Shown: positions 23,501 through 37,200, counted from the stretch's first letter. The stretch: DNA of 64,000 nucleotides from Hydractinia symbiolongicarpus (GCF_029227915.1 NC_079880.1:22568501-22632500), one strand, 5' to 3'. Made by a program: numbers and translations. The notes: a model not told the origin generated them from the sequence alone.

Positions 23501-26500
23501 ACTCTTTCCACATGATTATGGGTATTTATCGGTCTTGAAGACTCCACTTTCACATGCACATTTTTTGGTGTCTCTATTTTTTTATCATATATGGTGGAAA
23601 AATTTTTGTTATCGGTTACAGAGGGAGAAATTTGAAGATCATCCGAGGAGCCTAAACTGGCTAAACTGGATAAACTTTTGCTATCGTCACTACCAATGCA
23701 AGTTCCATTTTCTTTTACAGGTTCTGATAATGGAGCACTGACAGTTTTGTTTAGTTTTAAGTCTATTTGATTATCTGTAACTGGTTTTGGCTTATCTGAA
23801 CTAGCTCGTTTTGGTGTTTTCCCAGGTTTATTAGGTCTTGATTTATGCTTATGCTTATGCTCCTTTTTATCCCCCTTTTTGGGTGCTTCCCCGTTAGAGG
23901 GTGGAACTGCGTCTTTATTAGAATGTCTTTTATCTTTTACTGGTATAATTTGATCTTTTTCAATTATAAGGTCCATTTTATCTTTTTCAATTATAAGGTC
24001 TACAGGCTTTTCCTTTGGAGGAGCAGGCAAATTATAATTAGAATGGCTCTTTTTATTTTCACAAATTGGCATATGTAATTGACGAGCATTATTGAAAATA
24101 TCCCGTTCTTCTTCAGGAGTCCTTTGTGATATACGATTATTATTATTATGTTGCATATTATTGTACGTATTTTCAACTGATGATACATTTATATACTTAC
24201 TATCTACAATTACCAATCGTTTCTCACCTCCAGGTACGAAATTTTTATTTGGCGTTTCACGTTCTATATGAGTTGCTATAACTGCATTACCTTGAAGGTG
24301 ATAATTATTAACTAACCCATCACTTGACTGTGTTTTACGGTGTGTTTTTTCCAGAGTGTATTCCTGTGCAGCGCTTTTCTTACGTTGATCATTGTTACTA
24401 AAATTTTGAGTCCTTAACCCAGCATCTGTGTGTCTACGAGTAGTAAGAGAATTTGTGTCACTACTTTTATGTAAAGATTTTTCCCGCGCTTCGCCTGTCA
24501 TGAATATTAAACGACTTTGACTTGACGTACGTTGAACTAAGTTATCTTCTTGAGGATTTGGTTGGTATACTTTAGTCGTTGAAGGTGAGACAGGATTTGG
24601 AAAATCTAAATACAGAAAAAAATTTTGAAATTAAATGTTCTTGGGGAAAGAGGGAACATGTTAGGTACTCTAGATTGTTGATCAATGATTAAAGATAAAT
24701 AAAATCTATCATTGAGAAGAGTAATATTTTAAGCAGAGTGCAATGTATTTACAAAAAACAAGTGTGTGGTGTAATCCACTATTTATTCTCTGAAGGTAAC
24801 CAGGTTTTAGAAGAAGGCAAACACAGACTTCATGCATACAGAGATGATCTTGATGCATACTGGAAAATAATTTCAAAACATTGAATATCTATACATTCTT
24901 TTGGTGGATTGGGGTATTTTATATCACAGAAAACAATATTCTTTATTATATGTTCAAGCTTAGGATAAGTCCTAAAACAATTTCTTTTCTTACATTATAA
25001 ATAAATAAAAATGTTTATTTAAACCTACCCATACTTTGTGACCTTTTGTATGTTTCTGTCGTTAAATTTGTTGAACTGTAATCAACGGAAGATCTGTTAG
25101 ATTTGGAAGGTATCCTTAAAGCATCTTTAGATGTGGGTTCCATATCAGTATTCTGCTTATTGCTTTGCCCAGGAACACTTATAAACCTGTAAGAAAAAGT
25201 ACAGAACCACTTGAGCTGGAAATACAAAGGTAGAATTTGCACCTTAGGAACGTAAAAGAAACTTAGACTTAGGCAGAAGTCTTATCAGCACCATATGGTA
25301 TATAAGGTTTTATCTGTAGTCCTACCTTTGACCTTTATAATTCTGTCTCCTTTGACTTGATGAGTCATACTCTGAGATTTGTTGGACATTTTGACCAGTT
25401 GGGGAAATACTTGGTGAATTACTGGTGTTATTGAAAAGATTTCTCACATCTTTTCGTTTACTTCGATTTGCCTTATCACTTGGATACACAATTTCTTTTT
25501 GTGCTTTTCTTTGTCTAATAGCTTCATTAAGTGAGTCTATTCTCCTTCTCACAGCGTTCGCTTGAGCACGAGTTAATGACGCTGCAATAATTTTCATATC
25601 ATCGTCATTTCGATCAATTTCTGTTCTTGCTAAAAAATTAAGTAACATTACTTAGTCTACTTGTGTTTTCTACTATGTGTTTTTTATTATAGCGATTCTT
25701 ATCCTAGTATCTTGTTTGTTAGCCCTCTCTGAAACTACATGTGAAACAATTCTTTGCCATCAAGATGGTCTAACAAAATATGATAGTTTTGATGTCTAAG
25801 ACATCTTGAAAAAACTCTCTTTGCATTCAACAGAAAACAACTCTATAAAACTTGAAGGATATACCTCGAATTTTTTTAGCAATGTTTGTGAATCCAACAT
25901 CATTTAACCACTGAATCTCACTTTCTGCTTTATCTAAATAATAGTTCTGATTATTAAAAGCATATTACAAATGACAAATTTTCTATAATTTAAATTCAAT
26001 ATCCAAAATCTATTTTAAACTTTCAGTATAGATGTCACAAATGACCAGGACAGGTTAACTTACACACAAAGATTAAAAACATTAAAATTGTTAATCTTAA
26101 AAGTCTTTTGCATAATGAAGTTAAAATGCTTTTTCAGCAAGAAAACATTTAACATTTAAACATAAATCCTTTTTCAAAATTAGATTTGTCTAAATATTAT
26201 AAAGAAAGATGTCAGAAGTTTGAGCTGTTTTTCCTATGAATGTTTGAGTTCTTTGAAATATCAAAATTCTTTTATAAAAAATAATTTCATGGAAGCATCC
26301 ACACGATAGCTTGTGATACACCACTCGGTTTATCAGATTTTTGCCTGTCATAAATATACTTGGCATGGCCATGTTGTGTATTATTTGAAATTATATTCGT
26401 GTTTTTTTATATTTGAAATTATAAAAAAACACGAATAAGCATTTACCTTCTTTTTTGTTGGCTCCGTCCTCACAATCTGGCTGTACTTGTTGTACCTGCG

Positions 26501-26606
26501 GGTTACTCTGCTCAATGGACCTATATTCATCCCAAAAGATCCCGTATCCACCACTATCTGGAGAAGTTGGTTTTGGTTTATTACGAACACCATGGTTGTT
26601 GTTCAT
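17504..26606 (-). CDS. ARHGAP18/28/40-like: RhoGAP protein of the ARHGAP18/28/40 family, 18 coding exons
   Basis: This gene encodes a Rho GTPase-activating protein that would switch off Rho-type GTPases at the actin cytoskeleton. Exons from start to stop: 26447-26606, 25865-25933, 25326-25629, 25029-25186, 23419-24605, 22815-22898, 22289-22457, 21997-22091, 21816-21893, 21100-21197, 20227-20285, 19878-19960, 19353-19550, 19123-19194, 18633-18755, 18388-18505, 17749-17955, 17504-17598. All phases close, giving 1,118 codons. Family signatures: a short N-terminal SLTRAQANAVRRRI block, GVPL (about 714), GILRIPG with the arginine finger near residue 759, LQALNLLV, KNKM and MAPNLF (near 875-880), and a C-terminal ubiquitin-like/RA-type region ending in EVGGNIGERRLDPDANL. 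Human relatives are roughly 660-730 residues; the excess is mostly a 395-codon disordered, Ser/Lys/Asn-rich exon 5. The ATG lies two bases after an acceptor, so upstream exon(s) exist. The exon 15 donor is GTAGGC, a weak site next to a GCAAGT. Confidence 0.93.
20671..20709 (+). repeat. 13-bp tandem repeat, three perfect units
   Basis: AAACTGCACCCTT is repeated three times head to tail in an intron of the RhoGAP gene. No other feature overlaps. Confidence 0.85.
20800..21052 (-). mobile_element. tRNA-derived SINE in a RhoGAP intron
   Basis: On the minus strand a tRNA-like head reads CTCATGTCCAAATGGTCG then GGTTCGATCCCC, an excellent RNA polymerase III B box, preceded by a weak A-box-like GTTGTTCAGTCG. 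Downstream sequence is unrelated to tRNA, as in a SINE body; the 3' end was not located and the lower boundary is a guess. It lies in the intron between RhoGAP exons 10 and 11, same strand as the gene. Confidence 0.5.
22100..22156 (+). repeat. GAATGAATAAAT-type simple repeat
   Basis: An imperfect (GAAT)n/(AATAA)n tract in the intron next to RhoGAP exon 8. A 17-bp poly(A) run follows near 22210. Confidence 0.6.
23085..23175. repeat. Dispersed repeat, copy A (partner at 39427-39514)
   Basis: About 90 bp with the block order GCTTAATTYCAAAAATCAT, CATATTRGRYC, ACACWCTNWAAACTT and AAAGTTYGCT that recurs at 39427-39514 in the same order and spacing. It lies in a RhoGAP intron. No terminal structure found. 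Confidence 0.5.
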
Positions 26607-26608
26607 TT

Positions 26609-29600
26609 CTAGAGTAAAAAAAAAAATAAATGTCTGATACTTTAGTTTTTAATTTAGTACTTATGGCTAGGAGTTAAAAAAATATTAATAAAATAAAAAC
26701 AAAACGTTTTAATTTACTGATAAGAATAAAGTGTATTCAATGAAGTTTTTATACTTTTTTTGATAAGCTAAAGTTATGAATAACGTTTTTTAAATCTCAT
26801 TTTCAATAAGATAAAGCTCAAGTTTTTAAATTAAGAATTTCAAAGTGTATTTTATGTTATTTTTGATTTAATTATTTGTTCCAGCAAATTAAAATACATC
26901 CAGGGATAATTTTCGTAAAACACAAGTATCAAAACACTGCAAGTAAATGATTTTTAGTTAGATGCCTTTATTTATAAAAGAACCCAATTTCTGTTAGGTA
27001 TGTCTATGTCCATAGTGAGTTTCCTGCTCAAAATTGTGACAGATAATACAGTTTGTATTCACACACCCAATGCATAATTGCAAAAACGAAAATTGACCTT
27101 ATCATGTACACAATATTATTGTGGTTATGTCTTCAATTCTTTTGTGAATGTTTAACAGAAACACTTTGTATTTACTCTCAGCCTTTTTATTAGTTCTTAA
27201 ATTCCTTATTTTGTATATAATAATATGTATATAATATGTATCTAAACAGCATTATGCTACCTTATTAGTAATATTTTCTTCCAACAAATAGACACTTTAA
27301 TTCTATTAATTTTCAGAAATCGTAATTGAGTTTGTATCAACTCTCATGGAAATGTCATTTTACACAACTTCCAAACTTTTAATGGAAGTCAACTTTTTTA
27401 TCTATCTAGCTATCTACAAAACTGTTTCGAGTACCTTACAAGATGTTTAAAATGTCACATCATAAAAATGTTAACCAGTTCATCTATTAATACCATTACT
27501 TTAAAAAAGCATTGAGATTCCTACACAGACATGCTAAAAAAATCTTCTTATATTTGATCTGATTTTAATACGTAATCAGAAGTTGTTAAGTGCAAATGTA
27601 AATATTATTTTTTCATACAAACATGCCTGGTCAGAGTTTAAAATATAAATAACACAAGTAAATTCTTTGTGTTGTGAGGCATCAACAGTTAAGGTTATAA
27701 ATAATGTATAATTATAAACAGAAAACGGTTAACTTTTAGTCCTCTAAGAAAAACCTGAAAAAAAAAATAAATAAAAGTGTTGTTGATAGTAAAGTCAAAT
27801 AATGTTAATCTCCAAACAGTTTTTATTTATTTGTCTGTTCATATATTATCATCTTCTCAAAAAAAAAAAAAAAAAAAATGGCGAAAGTCACACTTTTCAG
27901 ATGATTTATGTGAGGACAAAGTTTCAATTGACGTAAAATAGAAATAAAATCATGACGAAATATCAATAACACAAGTGAAAAGTTTTGTAAAAAAAAAACA
28001 AGACAAAATACATTAGATAACAGCTGCCAATTGCTACAATAAAAAAATCCATATAATATTTTCATTTTAACGCTCTTGCTTTGTCTCTCATAGCTGATAT
28101 GTCAAAACAAATCCTGCTAATTATACATCTCATGACCGTTAACAATTTTTCAGAAAATAAAACAGAAATTTGCTAAATCAACAAAATTTAACTATATCTA
28201 TATAAATTATCTATATTTTGATATTCTAAAATTTAATGAACACTGCATTCATCTACACAGCTCTACAAGGAACAAAAAAGATTTGACAAAATTAGTTACC
28301 ATATGACAGCTGATTTTCCAAGTAACACAAATGACGCAACTTTTGTCCTTATAAAAAACCTTATTATTCAAAGCAATTATTAGAATGTTATATTATTATG
28401 TTTTAAAAAACTTTTAATTTTAACAATTTCATAGAATACTAACTAATTATAAAAAAACTTATCACTTTTTTTTACTCCAAATTACTTAATTTGGAGTTAT
28501 CTTTAGAGACTTCCCAGAGTACCAACAATCTTGATATTCTTAAAAAGACAAACTGATACCTTTATGCATTCTAAACTTTTTTTTACAAAAACGTATGATA
28601 CTTCTTTTAACATGGCTTTAACATTATTTATATTAACCACAGCACCTCTTAAACCACACCACAAAGAAGCATTAAAAAACAGAGAGCTCACAATAACCAA
28701 AACAGATTTAAACAGTGCTTTTTTAGTTGCACAAAAAACGAAAATAAAATATATACATCTGCAGATACCTGCCATTAAAACGAAAAAAAGAAAAGAAAAC
28801 ACGCACTAGTTATGCGTATGTTTATCTTTTTCTTGCTTTGTTTAAAGACATTCCTTACTCCTAATGCATAACCCAGCAATGTTAAAAGAAAAAAGAAAAA
28901 AAGGTTTTTATTGTAGGGTGTTATTTTTTTTTTTCTGTCATAACATGCTAATCAATAAAACGACGAATGGGTTACCATGTAAACAGATCAAGATTTAATT
29001 TATCGCCTAGCTGCTAGTACAATAGAGATTTCATTCTAGATTGTGATGACTAGAAATTGCTAAGAGAACAAATGTAGGCACTCTGTAAACAAAAACTTTT
29101 ATTAAACAACTTTTTACGTTTGAAACATATATACAAAGTATGCTTAAGTAATAATTTTATTACTAAAAAAAAGCACAACATAGATGGAAAAGTTAAACTT
29201 TTTTATCCTGAAAACAAGCATTTACCATTCCCATTCCTGTTTAAAAAATACTTTGAAAAACATAGATATTAGAGTTTCGTAGGGCATTCTCTAAATTATA
29301 CAACTTTAATTTAAGTATCACATTAACATAAAGTATAGATGCTAAGTTATACAAAATGTCCAAACTAACTGAATACCTCACACTACATTAATACTGTGCC
29401 ATGAATTAAAAATGTCAAAGACTTTTCCACATGACATTTCAAAACATGGCAGTGATGACCTTTCAAACCTTAAAAAATCTTGTTTGCCCCCAGACACACA
29501 GTCTGTATGTTTAAAAATCTTAATCAACGAATAAAAGAAAAAGTGGAAAAAAGTGATTATTTACTAATACAAGATTTTTAATAAAAAATGCAACAAATAA

Positions 29601-30594
29601 AACGGAAAAATATTCTTTAGTTACATCATCGACTAATTTATTTAAGGAATTGCTAGGCAGACTTTATTAAAACAACAACAAAAAGCACAAGATAAAAATA
29701 ACATCAAGGAAATTCCTAAAGACCAGCAAGAAACATACTGTTGGTTGCAAGTTTGAAATTCTAAAATAAAAATTGTGTTATACAAATGTATAGCATCAGA
29801 GTTAATGTCTTACAAAACAACTAAAAGGACACTAACAGACTTTTAGAAACGTAAACAAATAAATCTCTCTTGTGTAAGTGCCCTTCTATCAAAAAAGATT
29901 ATAAAACAAGTGCCTGACTGACAAAATTTTTAGACAGAGAACAAATTTGACACTTAAATTCTTTAAACTTGAGCTTGCTTTACCATATCAGTGCGGCGAC
30001 ACATTTTAGGTATATTTAGGAGATTTCAGGCCACATTTTTAAAAAATGGATGGAGGAGGAATCTATATCCAAATTTCAAGTTATAGGAAATTTAAAGAGG
30101 TGTGGCCACTTTGACTATAGTCTATTGTGCAGGGTGTAATCCAAAATTCTGACTAATAGCCGTTTGAGTCCCATTGGAAATTTGGTATACAGCCTACTGT
30201 AGGAGAAAATTGAGCTTTCATGTCAAGTCAAGATAACAATGCATTATATTCTTGCTGAATTGGGATATTCGAGTTGAAAATGCAATTGGAATGAGCCTTA
30301 TAACAGCTACTGAAAACCCCTGGATTACAACCTATTGTGGTGGAACTGTCAAAAAGAAAAGAAATGCAATCTCAGTATAGATACAGATATGATTTCTTAT
30401 TGACGAGATATGGAGGTAATCTTTTATTGAATTAACAAGCACACAACAATGTATATAATTTAATAGTGAATAGTTAAATTAAATGCTCCAAAGAAAAGTA
30501 CACTTCAAGCAATGAAATTAAAAACATAACTCCATAGTACGTGAAAAGCTGATCTAGATGATACAAAACATTTTATATAGATTATAGAATGAAA
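26609..30594. other. Non-coding stretch upstream of the RhoGAP coding start
   Basis: Very AT-rich, with no supportable exon. Open frames of 60-99 codons are present on both strands, low in complexity. If the candidate exon near 34100 belongs to the RhoGAP gene, this is intron. Confidence 0.5.
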
Positions 30595-30832
30595 TGGAGG
30601 GGGATAATTCGGTAAGAAAGTGTAGAGACTTGATAGTTCCTGGGGCACAACCCAGAGGCAGACCAAGAAAGACTTGGCAGGAGGTTATAAGGACAGACTT
30701 TATACAGAGGAAGTTGAGTTTACATACTGCAGTCTAGATCAGATTGGAAGAAGTTCAATAATATACCCCGTCCAACCCATGCTAGCATGGAAAACGGACA
30801 ATAAGCCGAGAATGATGATGATGATAGTTATA
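30595..30832 (+). mobile_element. LINE 3' fragment with (GATGAT)n tail
   Basis: On the plus strand, broken frames give a CRDLIV-like, RGRPRKTWQEVIRTDFIQRK-like C-terminus of a non-LTR retrotransposon reverse transcriptase protein, then a short 3' UTR with ACCCATGCTAGCATGGAAAA and a GATGATGAT tail. The same segment is present in inverted orientation at 60172-60540. The reading frame is interrupted, so this is a dead 5'-truncated copy. Confidence 0.75.
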
Positions 30833-31254
30833 GATGTATTAGAATTAAAATAGAGGTAGAAAATTGCCACTTTGAGCACATATACTAATGTTAATTCAAA
30901 GTTGGTTCTAGTAACCATACAGGATGTTTTTTCTTTATTTGGTGATAATTATTATCAATTTATTCTCAAATATTAGAAGATTTAAACGATGACAGTAACT
31001 CTTATTATTACATACCAATTAAATACTCAAGAATATTATTGACTTTATTATGCAATGTTAATAACACTATGGTCTTTTAATCCGTAAATCTTACATAGCT
31101 TCTTCAGTATTTTATTTTTAAAAACAACAAACACTTGTCTGGTTTATTTCATACACAAACTTTACAAGCTTTCTTTCAGTGATTTTGATTCCCATCAAAA
31201 CATTTTCTAAACACACTAAGAAGTCCCTCAAATACATAACCAAATATTATACAC
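30833..31254. other. Non-coding stretch
   Basis: AT-rich, nothing recognised. Confidence 0.5.
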
Positions 31255-32110
31255 ATATTGAGACAAGTTGTATATATTATGACTTGAATAAATTATATTA
31301 AAGTACCCATAGTCAGTGAGCCAAAGATGGTAGCAGGTAAAATCAAAAATTTGATTTGATAAAAAAACAAAGATAATGTGAAAGGTTGTAAATATACTAT
31401 ATTACCCAACTTTTCCCTCTGTCAGCCAAAGTATACCAAGTTCTTGAGTTAAAAACCAGGAGTCTTTTAATTCAAAACACCATTGTAATAACTCCTGTTC
31501 AACCCTAAGGACATGGTTTGTAAACCAAAGTATACCAAGTTTCTTCCTAGCTGCTATCAGTAATAAAAAAAATGTTGACAACCGACTGCCAATTTTGAAG
31601 TCCCTTCTCACAAATAGTAATTTCAGCTGTTTCTATCGTAAATTTATACACTTTGAACTTGTCGGCTATACTTTGAACTGGAGATTTTAATTTAGCATAA
31701 AATTCGCATCCAGATACATTTAGACAAGTTGCATATTATGACGTGAATAAATTATATTAAAGTAAAGATGGTAGCAGTAATAGTAAAAAAAAAGGTTGAT
31801 TTGATGAAAAAAAGAAGATAAAATACAAGGATTGTATTTTATTATATTACCCAACTTTTATCTCTGTCAACTAATGTATACCAAATTCCGGATTTAAAAA
31901 CAAGAAGTCTAATAATCCAAAACATGAAATTGCACCTATAATCAGAGTAATGTCCAACAAAAAACTCTAGGGACATGATTTGTAAACCTAAGTATACCAA
32001 GTTTCTTTCTAGCTGCTATTAGTAAGAAAAAATGTTAGCAACTGAGTGCAAATTTTGAAGTCCCACAAGTAATAATTTCACGGTTTCTATATTATACTTA
32101 AACAAGTTGT
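31255..32110 (+). repeat. Diverged tandem duplication, two units of about 445 bp
   Basis: Landmarks repeat in order: GAATAAATTATATTAAAGTA, AAGATGGTAGCAG (31323 and 31764), ATATTACCCAACTTTT (about 31400 and 31845), GTATACCAAGTTTCTT, CTAGCTGCTAT, AATTTTGAAGTCCC. Offsets are 441-445 bp. Divergence includes many indels, so the duplication is old. A related GGTATACC segment is seen at about 37465-37500. Confidence 0.75.
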
Positions 32111-34073
32111 ACTTGCCAATGTTTACAGAGGAATATTCCGTAATTCCGGCATGTTAGAAAGTGTGACCAGCACATTCTTAATGCTGCTTATCATATCTAA
32201 GTATATAGAAGTTGCATTTTCCAAGCCTTCCATTTGAGGAATATTAGCGAGATAATGGTTTTGGCAAGTTTGAAAAATAGTAAAAAACTGCTGTTATGCC
32301 AATTTTTTTTGTTTTAGCTTTGACTAACGTAGCTACAACTTTTTATGTCACTTTTATAGTTCTTTATTTTTATTTCTATTTTTTATATTAAAATTTTGTT
32401 AGAACTTTATCACTATTTTTAGCTACCTCTAGGGACCAAAGAGGTATTTTCATTATATGTTTTTGAATTACCCTGCACCATTTTTATCTTTAGCTACCGT
32501 AATTTTATATTCTGGTTAACAGTGAAAGCATAGCTAGCCAGAAAACAAGCCACATTACTCTTGGATTGCCTTTTACAGAATGTGCGAGGTAGACTTTTAG
32601 TGTATTGTTTGTGGTCACACTTCTTGTGTCGAATTGAGTATCTAGTGAAAACTAGTATCACCAAAGCTTGGGCTACAACAGTATATTGTATGTGTGACAT
32701 TTTGATACGCAATTCATATTATCTTTTATACACGGATAGTCACATGATGGTCTATATTACTTTTTTATGTGTTGTGGAATATGAAAATGCGTCAGCTTAA
32801 TCAACAATAGGCGTAAAAAAAAATAATAAGCTAATTTTGCCAGACATTCTCGACAATTGATTGCATCTGTTTCTTTGCTATTTGGTCAAAATGCCTAAAT
32901 TTGAACTCAAGTAGAAGTATATCTAATACAAATCTGTTTTTTATGCTAATTCCTTTACATTGTTCTAAAAGTATCCCATAACAACTTCCAAGTCAATAAT
33001 TATTTTTGTGCTCAATTTATTGCACCCATGATATGACTACTACGGTTTAAACTGATGGAATTTTTGTCTGTCTTTTATCCATTCTGCTTGACTTATGTTT
33101 GAAAAAACGTATTTCATAGAAAAAGCAATAACAACCCAAAATGGTGCTCAAAGACATTTATTCTACATATGACGTGTGTCAACTATTTTTTCATGTAATG
33201 TTGCGTTTAATAGGGTTAATAATTCAAGAATTACTTCTAAAAAGACTAAAAAGTTTTTGTTAGTGTCTCAAGTGACTTAATTATGCAAAACCTGAGAAAT
33301 AGCTAGGTAACAGAATTTTAAAAAGTTTTATATAAAAAGAAAATGTTTAATATGGACCTAAGCTGTAGTTGTTGTCTTATAAACTGAATTATTAAGTTGA
33401 AAATCAGCATTACGTTTTATAGTCCCTTAAATAATACGAAAGCTAAAAAATTGGCCTTAGTTTTCTTAATCTGATTAAGTACTGCATCTAAATATGATTA
33501 TTGTTTATTTGCCATTCTTGCTGTTAAAAAACCAATTTCAAGCTCACCTTTAGTCAGGTGTAAAATGCAGACTTTTTACACTACGGCTACGTTTTACCAG
33601 TCCACCTTTATTTGTCCTTAACCATAGTTTTAATTGCTGGTACCTTTTATATTCTATTTGTTTATAGTTTTATATTCCATTTGTTTATCCCAATAATAAT
33701 AATAATTTAAATTATAACTAATTGGTGAAAACTAACGAACCAGTACCTAATTAAATATCTGGAAGACTCGAAGAGAGAAAACGATTAGAGTGAATTATTT
33801 AAAACATATTTCAAGAGTCCTGTCCTGCTTAGGATGTGCTTATCTCGAACCATATCTTATTAATCCCCATAGTATATTCTAAGGACTTTAAATCAAAGTG
33901 AAAAAATCAGTAAAGCTTGATGCATAAATATGTATTTATGCTTTTAATGTAAAGTATCATTAAAAACAAAAGACACTGCCAATGCAGAAATTTAAGCAGG
34001 AGCCTGGTGGTTACACTGATTTTTACGTTAACCAATCTCAACCTAAAGAAAATTAGATTTTTTATTTTACTAC
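32111..34073. other. Non-coding stretch
   Basis: AT-rich; the open frames at 32494-32800 on both strands have no recognisable content. Nothing else supported. Confidence 0.5.
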
Positions 34074-34272
34074 CTTCATTGTCGTTTTCATGCTCCAAAA
34101 CATTCAACATCTTTAACATATCCCAATATAGTTTCTCTTGTTCGTATGGCTTTAATTTAAAACCAACCATCCGAAACAACAACATTGTATCAGTCTCGAG
34201 TAATAAATACATTATTTTATCTGTTGTTGCTAAAGCTCTTTCTTGTGCAATGCCGATTTCATCGACAAATCA
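34074..34272 (-). CDS. Candidate coding exon, possibly a 5' exon of the RhoGAP gene
   Basis: A minus-strand open stretch with normal amino-acid composition (ALATTDKIMYLLLETDTML, then FKLKPYEQEKLYWDMLKMLN, then acidic) ends at a usable donor, GAAG|gtagta, with the exon low edge at 34074. The 5' edge is uncertain: an acceptor CTTTAG lies about 34237, and the frame stays open further up to about 34272. It ends in phase 1. The first RhoGAP exon starts AAATGAAC after its acceptor, so joining gives GAA-ATG-AAC in frame with the RhoGAP ATG. That would make it an upstream coding exon across a ~7.5-kb intron. I recognise no family in it; it might instead be another gene's exon or chance. Confidence 0.4.
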
Positions 34273-37200
34273 CACCAAGTCATTCTCTTTTTAAATACTT
34301 GCAACTGTTCACTTTTTAATCTTTATTCTGTAACATGTTATAAAAACGTTCCAACCAGTGATACTCTGTTTTTGTACCAAATAACTATTAAGCATATAAC
34401 TGGCCTGATAACAAGAAACATAAACTTTTGTATTTTTGTATCAACAAAATCTCACTGCAAAAGGATAATTTTTTAAGTCAACAAAAATCTTACTAATTTT
34501 TATGATCAGACAAAACAGAGACAACTAAACAAACTTTTTTCTATTATTCATAAAACATAAAATTTTATTGAGGAAATTTGAACTTCTCTATTTCCAACTT
34601 CCTATTTCCTTCACATATTGCAAGAAAATTGTGTTTATCAGAGAAAACTTACAAAACATAACACACTTCAATACAAGCCTTGTAAAAACATAAACAAAAC
34701 AAAAAAACAGAACAAAACCACAGTTTATCTGCCATTTTGAAAAATATAGTATTTACAACAATATAAACAAATAAAAAAAACAACTTTTATTTGTCTTTTA
34801 AACATAAACTGCCAATAATCTTTAAATATTTTCTTTTTTAATGTAAACTTTTTGCACTCCTTAGCAGTATCAATAGCAGTATTTTTTATTATTATACATA
34901 TAAGTCATTACAAACTATAAAACTTTCCAACAACTTTTTAGAAGAACAATCATTAAACAGTTAGCAATAAGAAAGCTTTTTAACACTTTAATTCAAACAA
35001 ACAAATAATTTGATACAAAGCTCATTCCTCTTCAAATAACACAACAGGTATAAGAATGTTTATTAAGAAAAACCTCCCAGGAGAAGAGCATTAATAAAGG
35101 AACACAGAAAATGAGAGTGATTATGCAACAATGTATCAAAGCCACTAATGAAAGACTATGTTAATTTGACAATAACGACTTTCATGCACGCAGGTAAATT
35201 CATAAAGTTTTGCTCTGTTATGGTATCAAACAAAAACACAACATCAGCAGAAACATAAAATTCCTCAATCTTTTTTCATAACAAAAATGTCTATGACATC
35301 ACAATTCCAGATTAGGTTTAGTTTTTTATACTTTAGCTGGTCATCAGATAAAACATATGCAGCAAAGTTAAACTGAAGAAATCTTCATAGCTGATGATGA
35401 TACAACTCATACATTGTATATACAAAAAAAACATTAAAAAGAACATCGGCGTAAAAACTCACAAAATTTAAATTAGTTTATCACAGAGAACATCTGTTTA
35501 ATAAGAGTTTAAAAACTTTACATGTTTTAATTTCACACAGAAGAACCTGGTATTAAACCTTGATACAGACCTATATCAAGAGAGGTTGTTATGGGTTAAT
35601 ATATTATTACGAATCAAGGCTTACATTAACATGATTTGAATTTTAGGATTAAAATTTTATTCAAAATAAAGTCCAAAATTTATTACAGTACAAATTTGTC
35701 ATTGCTTTTTTATTATACCTACAAAACACAAGTTTTAATGTTTGATTCAAGACTATTTATGGCTATTGGTTAAAAAACATAGATAATAAATATATATACT
35801 TTTATATTAATATCGCATCTTTCTGCTTAAGCTTGAAACTTGAAATCTGACATTCATTTCAAGGAAATTTAAAAGAATCAAGAAATTGTGCTATTTAACT
35901 GAAGCCTAAAAAGATCCAACAGAATAAGTCATCAGTAATTTGGTGTTAATTAATTCAGAGTTAAAAAAACAAACAGAATAGAATATTATAAGTGAAAACA
36001 TAAAATGTTATCATTAGAGAGGGTTTTAACTTGCAGTAAATTAAAATTTTCTTAATCTTTCAAATTTGTGTCATGATAACTTCTTTTGAGTGTCTGTCAA
36101 GATGTCACATGTAAAACAAAGCACAAGTTAAATACAATGAACAATCAAATATTTTTACATAAGATTCTTTCAGAAACAAGAGATTATAACATCTAGGGTG
36201 TATTCTACCATTCTTAGTAGCAAATTAAAATCTCTCCTAAATTTCCTAAATTCAATGGGGAAGCTAACTATATTTTTTCACTAAAATTTAGGACTTAACC
36301 CACTTCATACAAGTTTCACTAAAGACCAAAATTAAATTAATATTTGAAACCACCTTTACAAAATTCCAATTAGGGATTTAACAGTCTGTATTTTAGATTT
36401 CTAGATTTCACCCTGACAATGTAAATATTGTCAGGTGTGAATTGTATAATTAATTTCACATTCCTGTAAAATAAGATGTATCTAACACAAATTGTTAGAG
36501 GGAATATGTATAAAAGAAAAAAACAAAAAACAATAATAAAAACTGATTGCATTACAATTAAGCAAATTAAAATGATTTCTTTCGGAATATAAACATTGGC
36601 AAATTTACAAGTTTAAGTGAGGTATAAAAGCCATTAATATGCCGCACCTAACTAGCAAGAAAAATTGACATTAATTGGAGGATGTATGTCAGTGACCACA
36701 CATACAGGAGTCTTATCTTAAATATGTTCAAAAACGATGCAAAAAAATCTTTGCTTCCAGTTTAATATTTAATTCTGGGGCATAAGAAACATTTTATCAA
36801 TGAAATGTCTAGTGTTTAAGTCGATTGATAATGGCTATCAACAATGCTGTTGTAATTGCCTTACATTTTGTGTCAAGAAAAACAAAAATAAATGCAATTA
36901 TTTGCTTGTATTATTTATTTAATCTTGCTGTAAAATACAGAGAAAAGAGCTAGTCAAAAGTTGTTCTTTCTAAGGTTTTTAACTATCACTTCTTGTCTAG
37001 TAGAAAGAAGTATTGGAAAATTTAATCTCAAACTTAACAAGTGTTAGTATGAAACAAGAAAAATTGAAAAAGCTGAAAAAATTTTATATCCTTTTTACCA
37101 GTTAAAACACATAGTATTATATATATCATTAAAAAAGTTTTAAATTATTTTTCATATGCTGTTATTCATGCTAGTAGTAAAATTTTATAAAAGCATAAAA

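Noticed and set aside
23535-24078. Plus-strand open frames of 68-77 codons
   Set aside because: They are antisense shadows of the large RhoGAP exon 5; Phe/Leu-rich composition reflects Lys/Asn codons on the other strand.
28503-28809. Overlapping 92-99-codon open frames on both strands
   Set aside because: Low-complexity AT-rich DNA, no family signature, and neither strand has splice-site or start-context support.
32494-32800. Overlapping open frames on both strands (72 and 79 codons)
   Set aside because: No recognisable motifs; mirror-image open frames of this length are expected in this amount of sequence.
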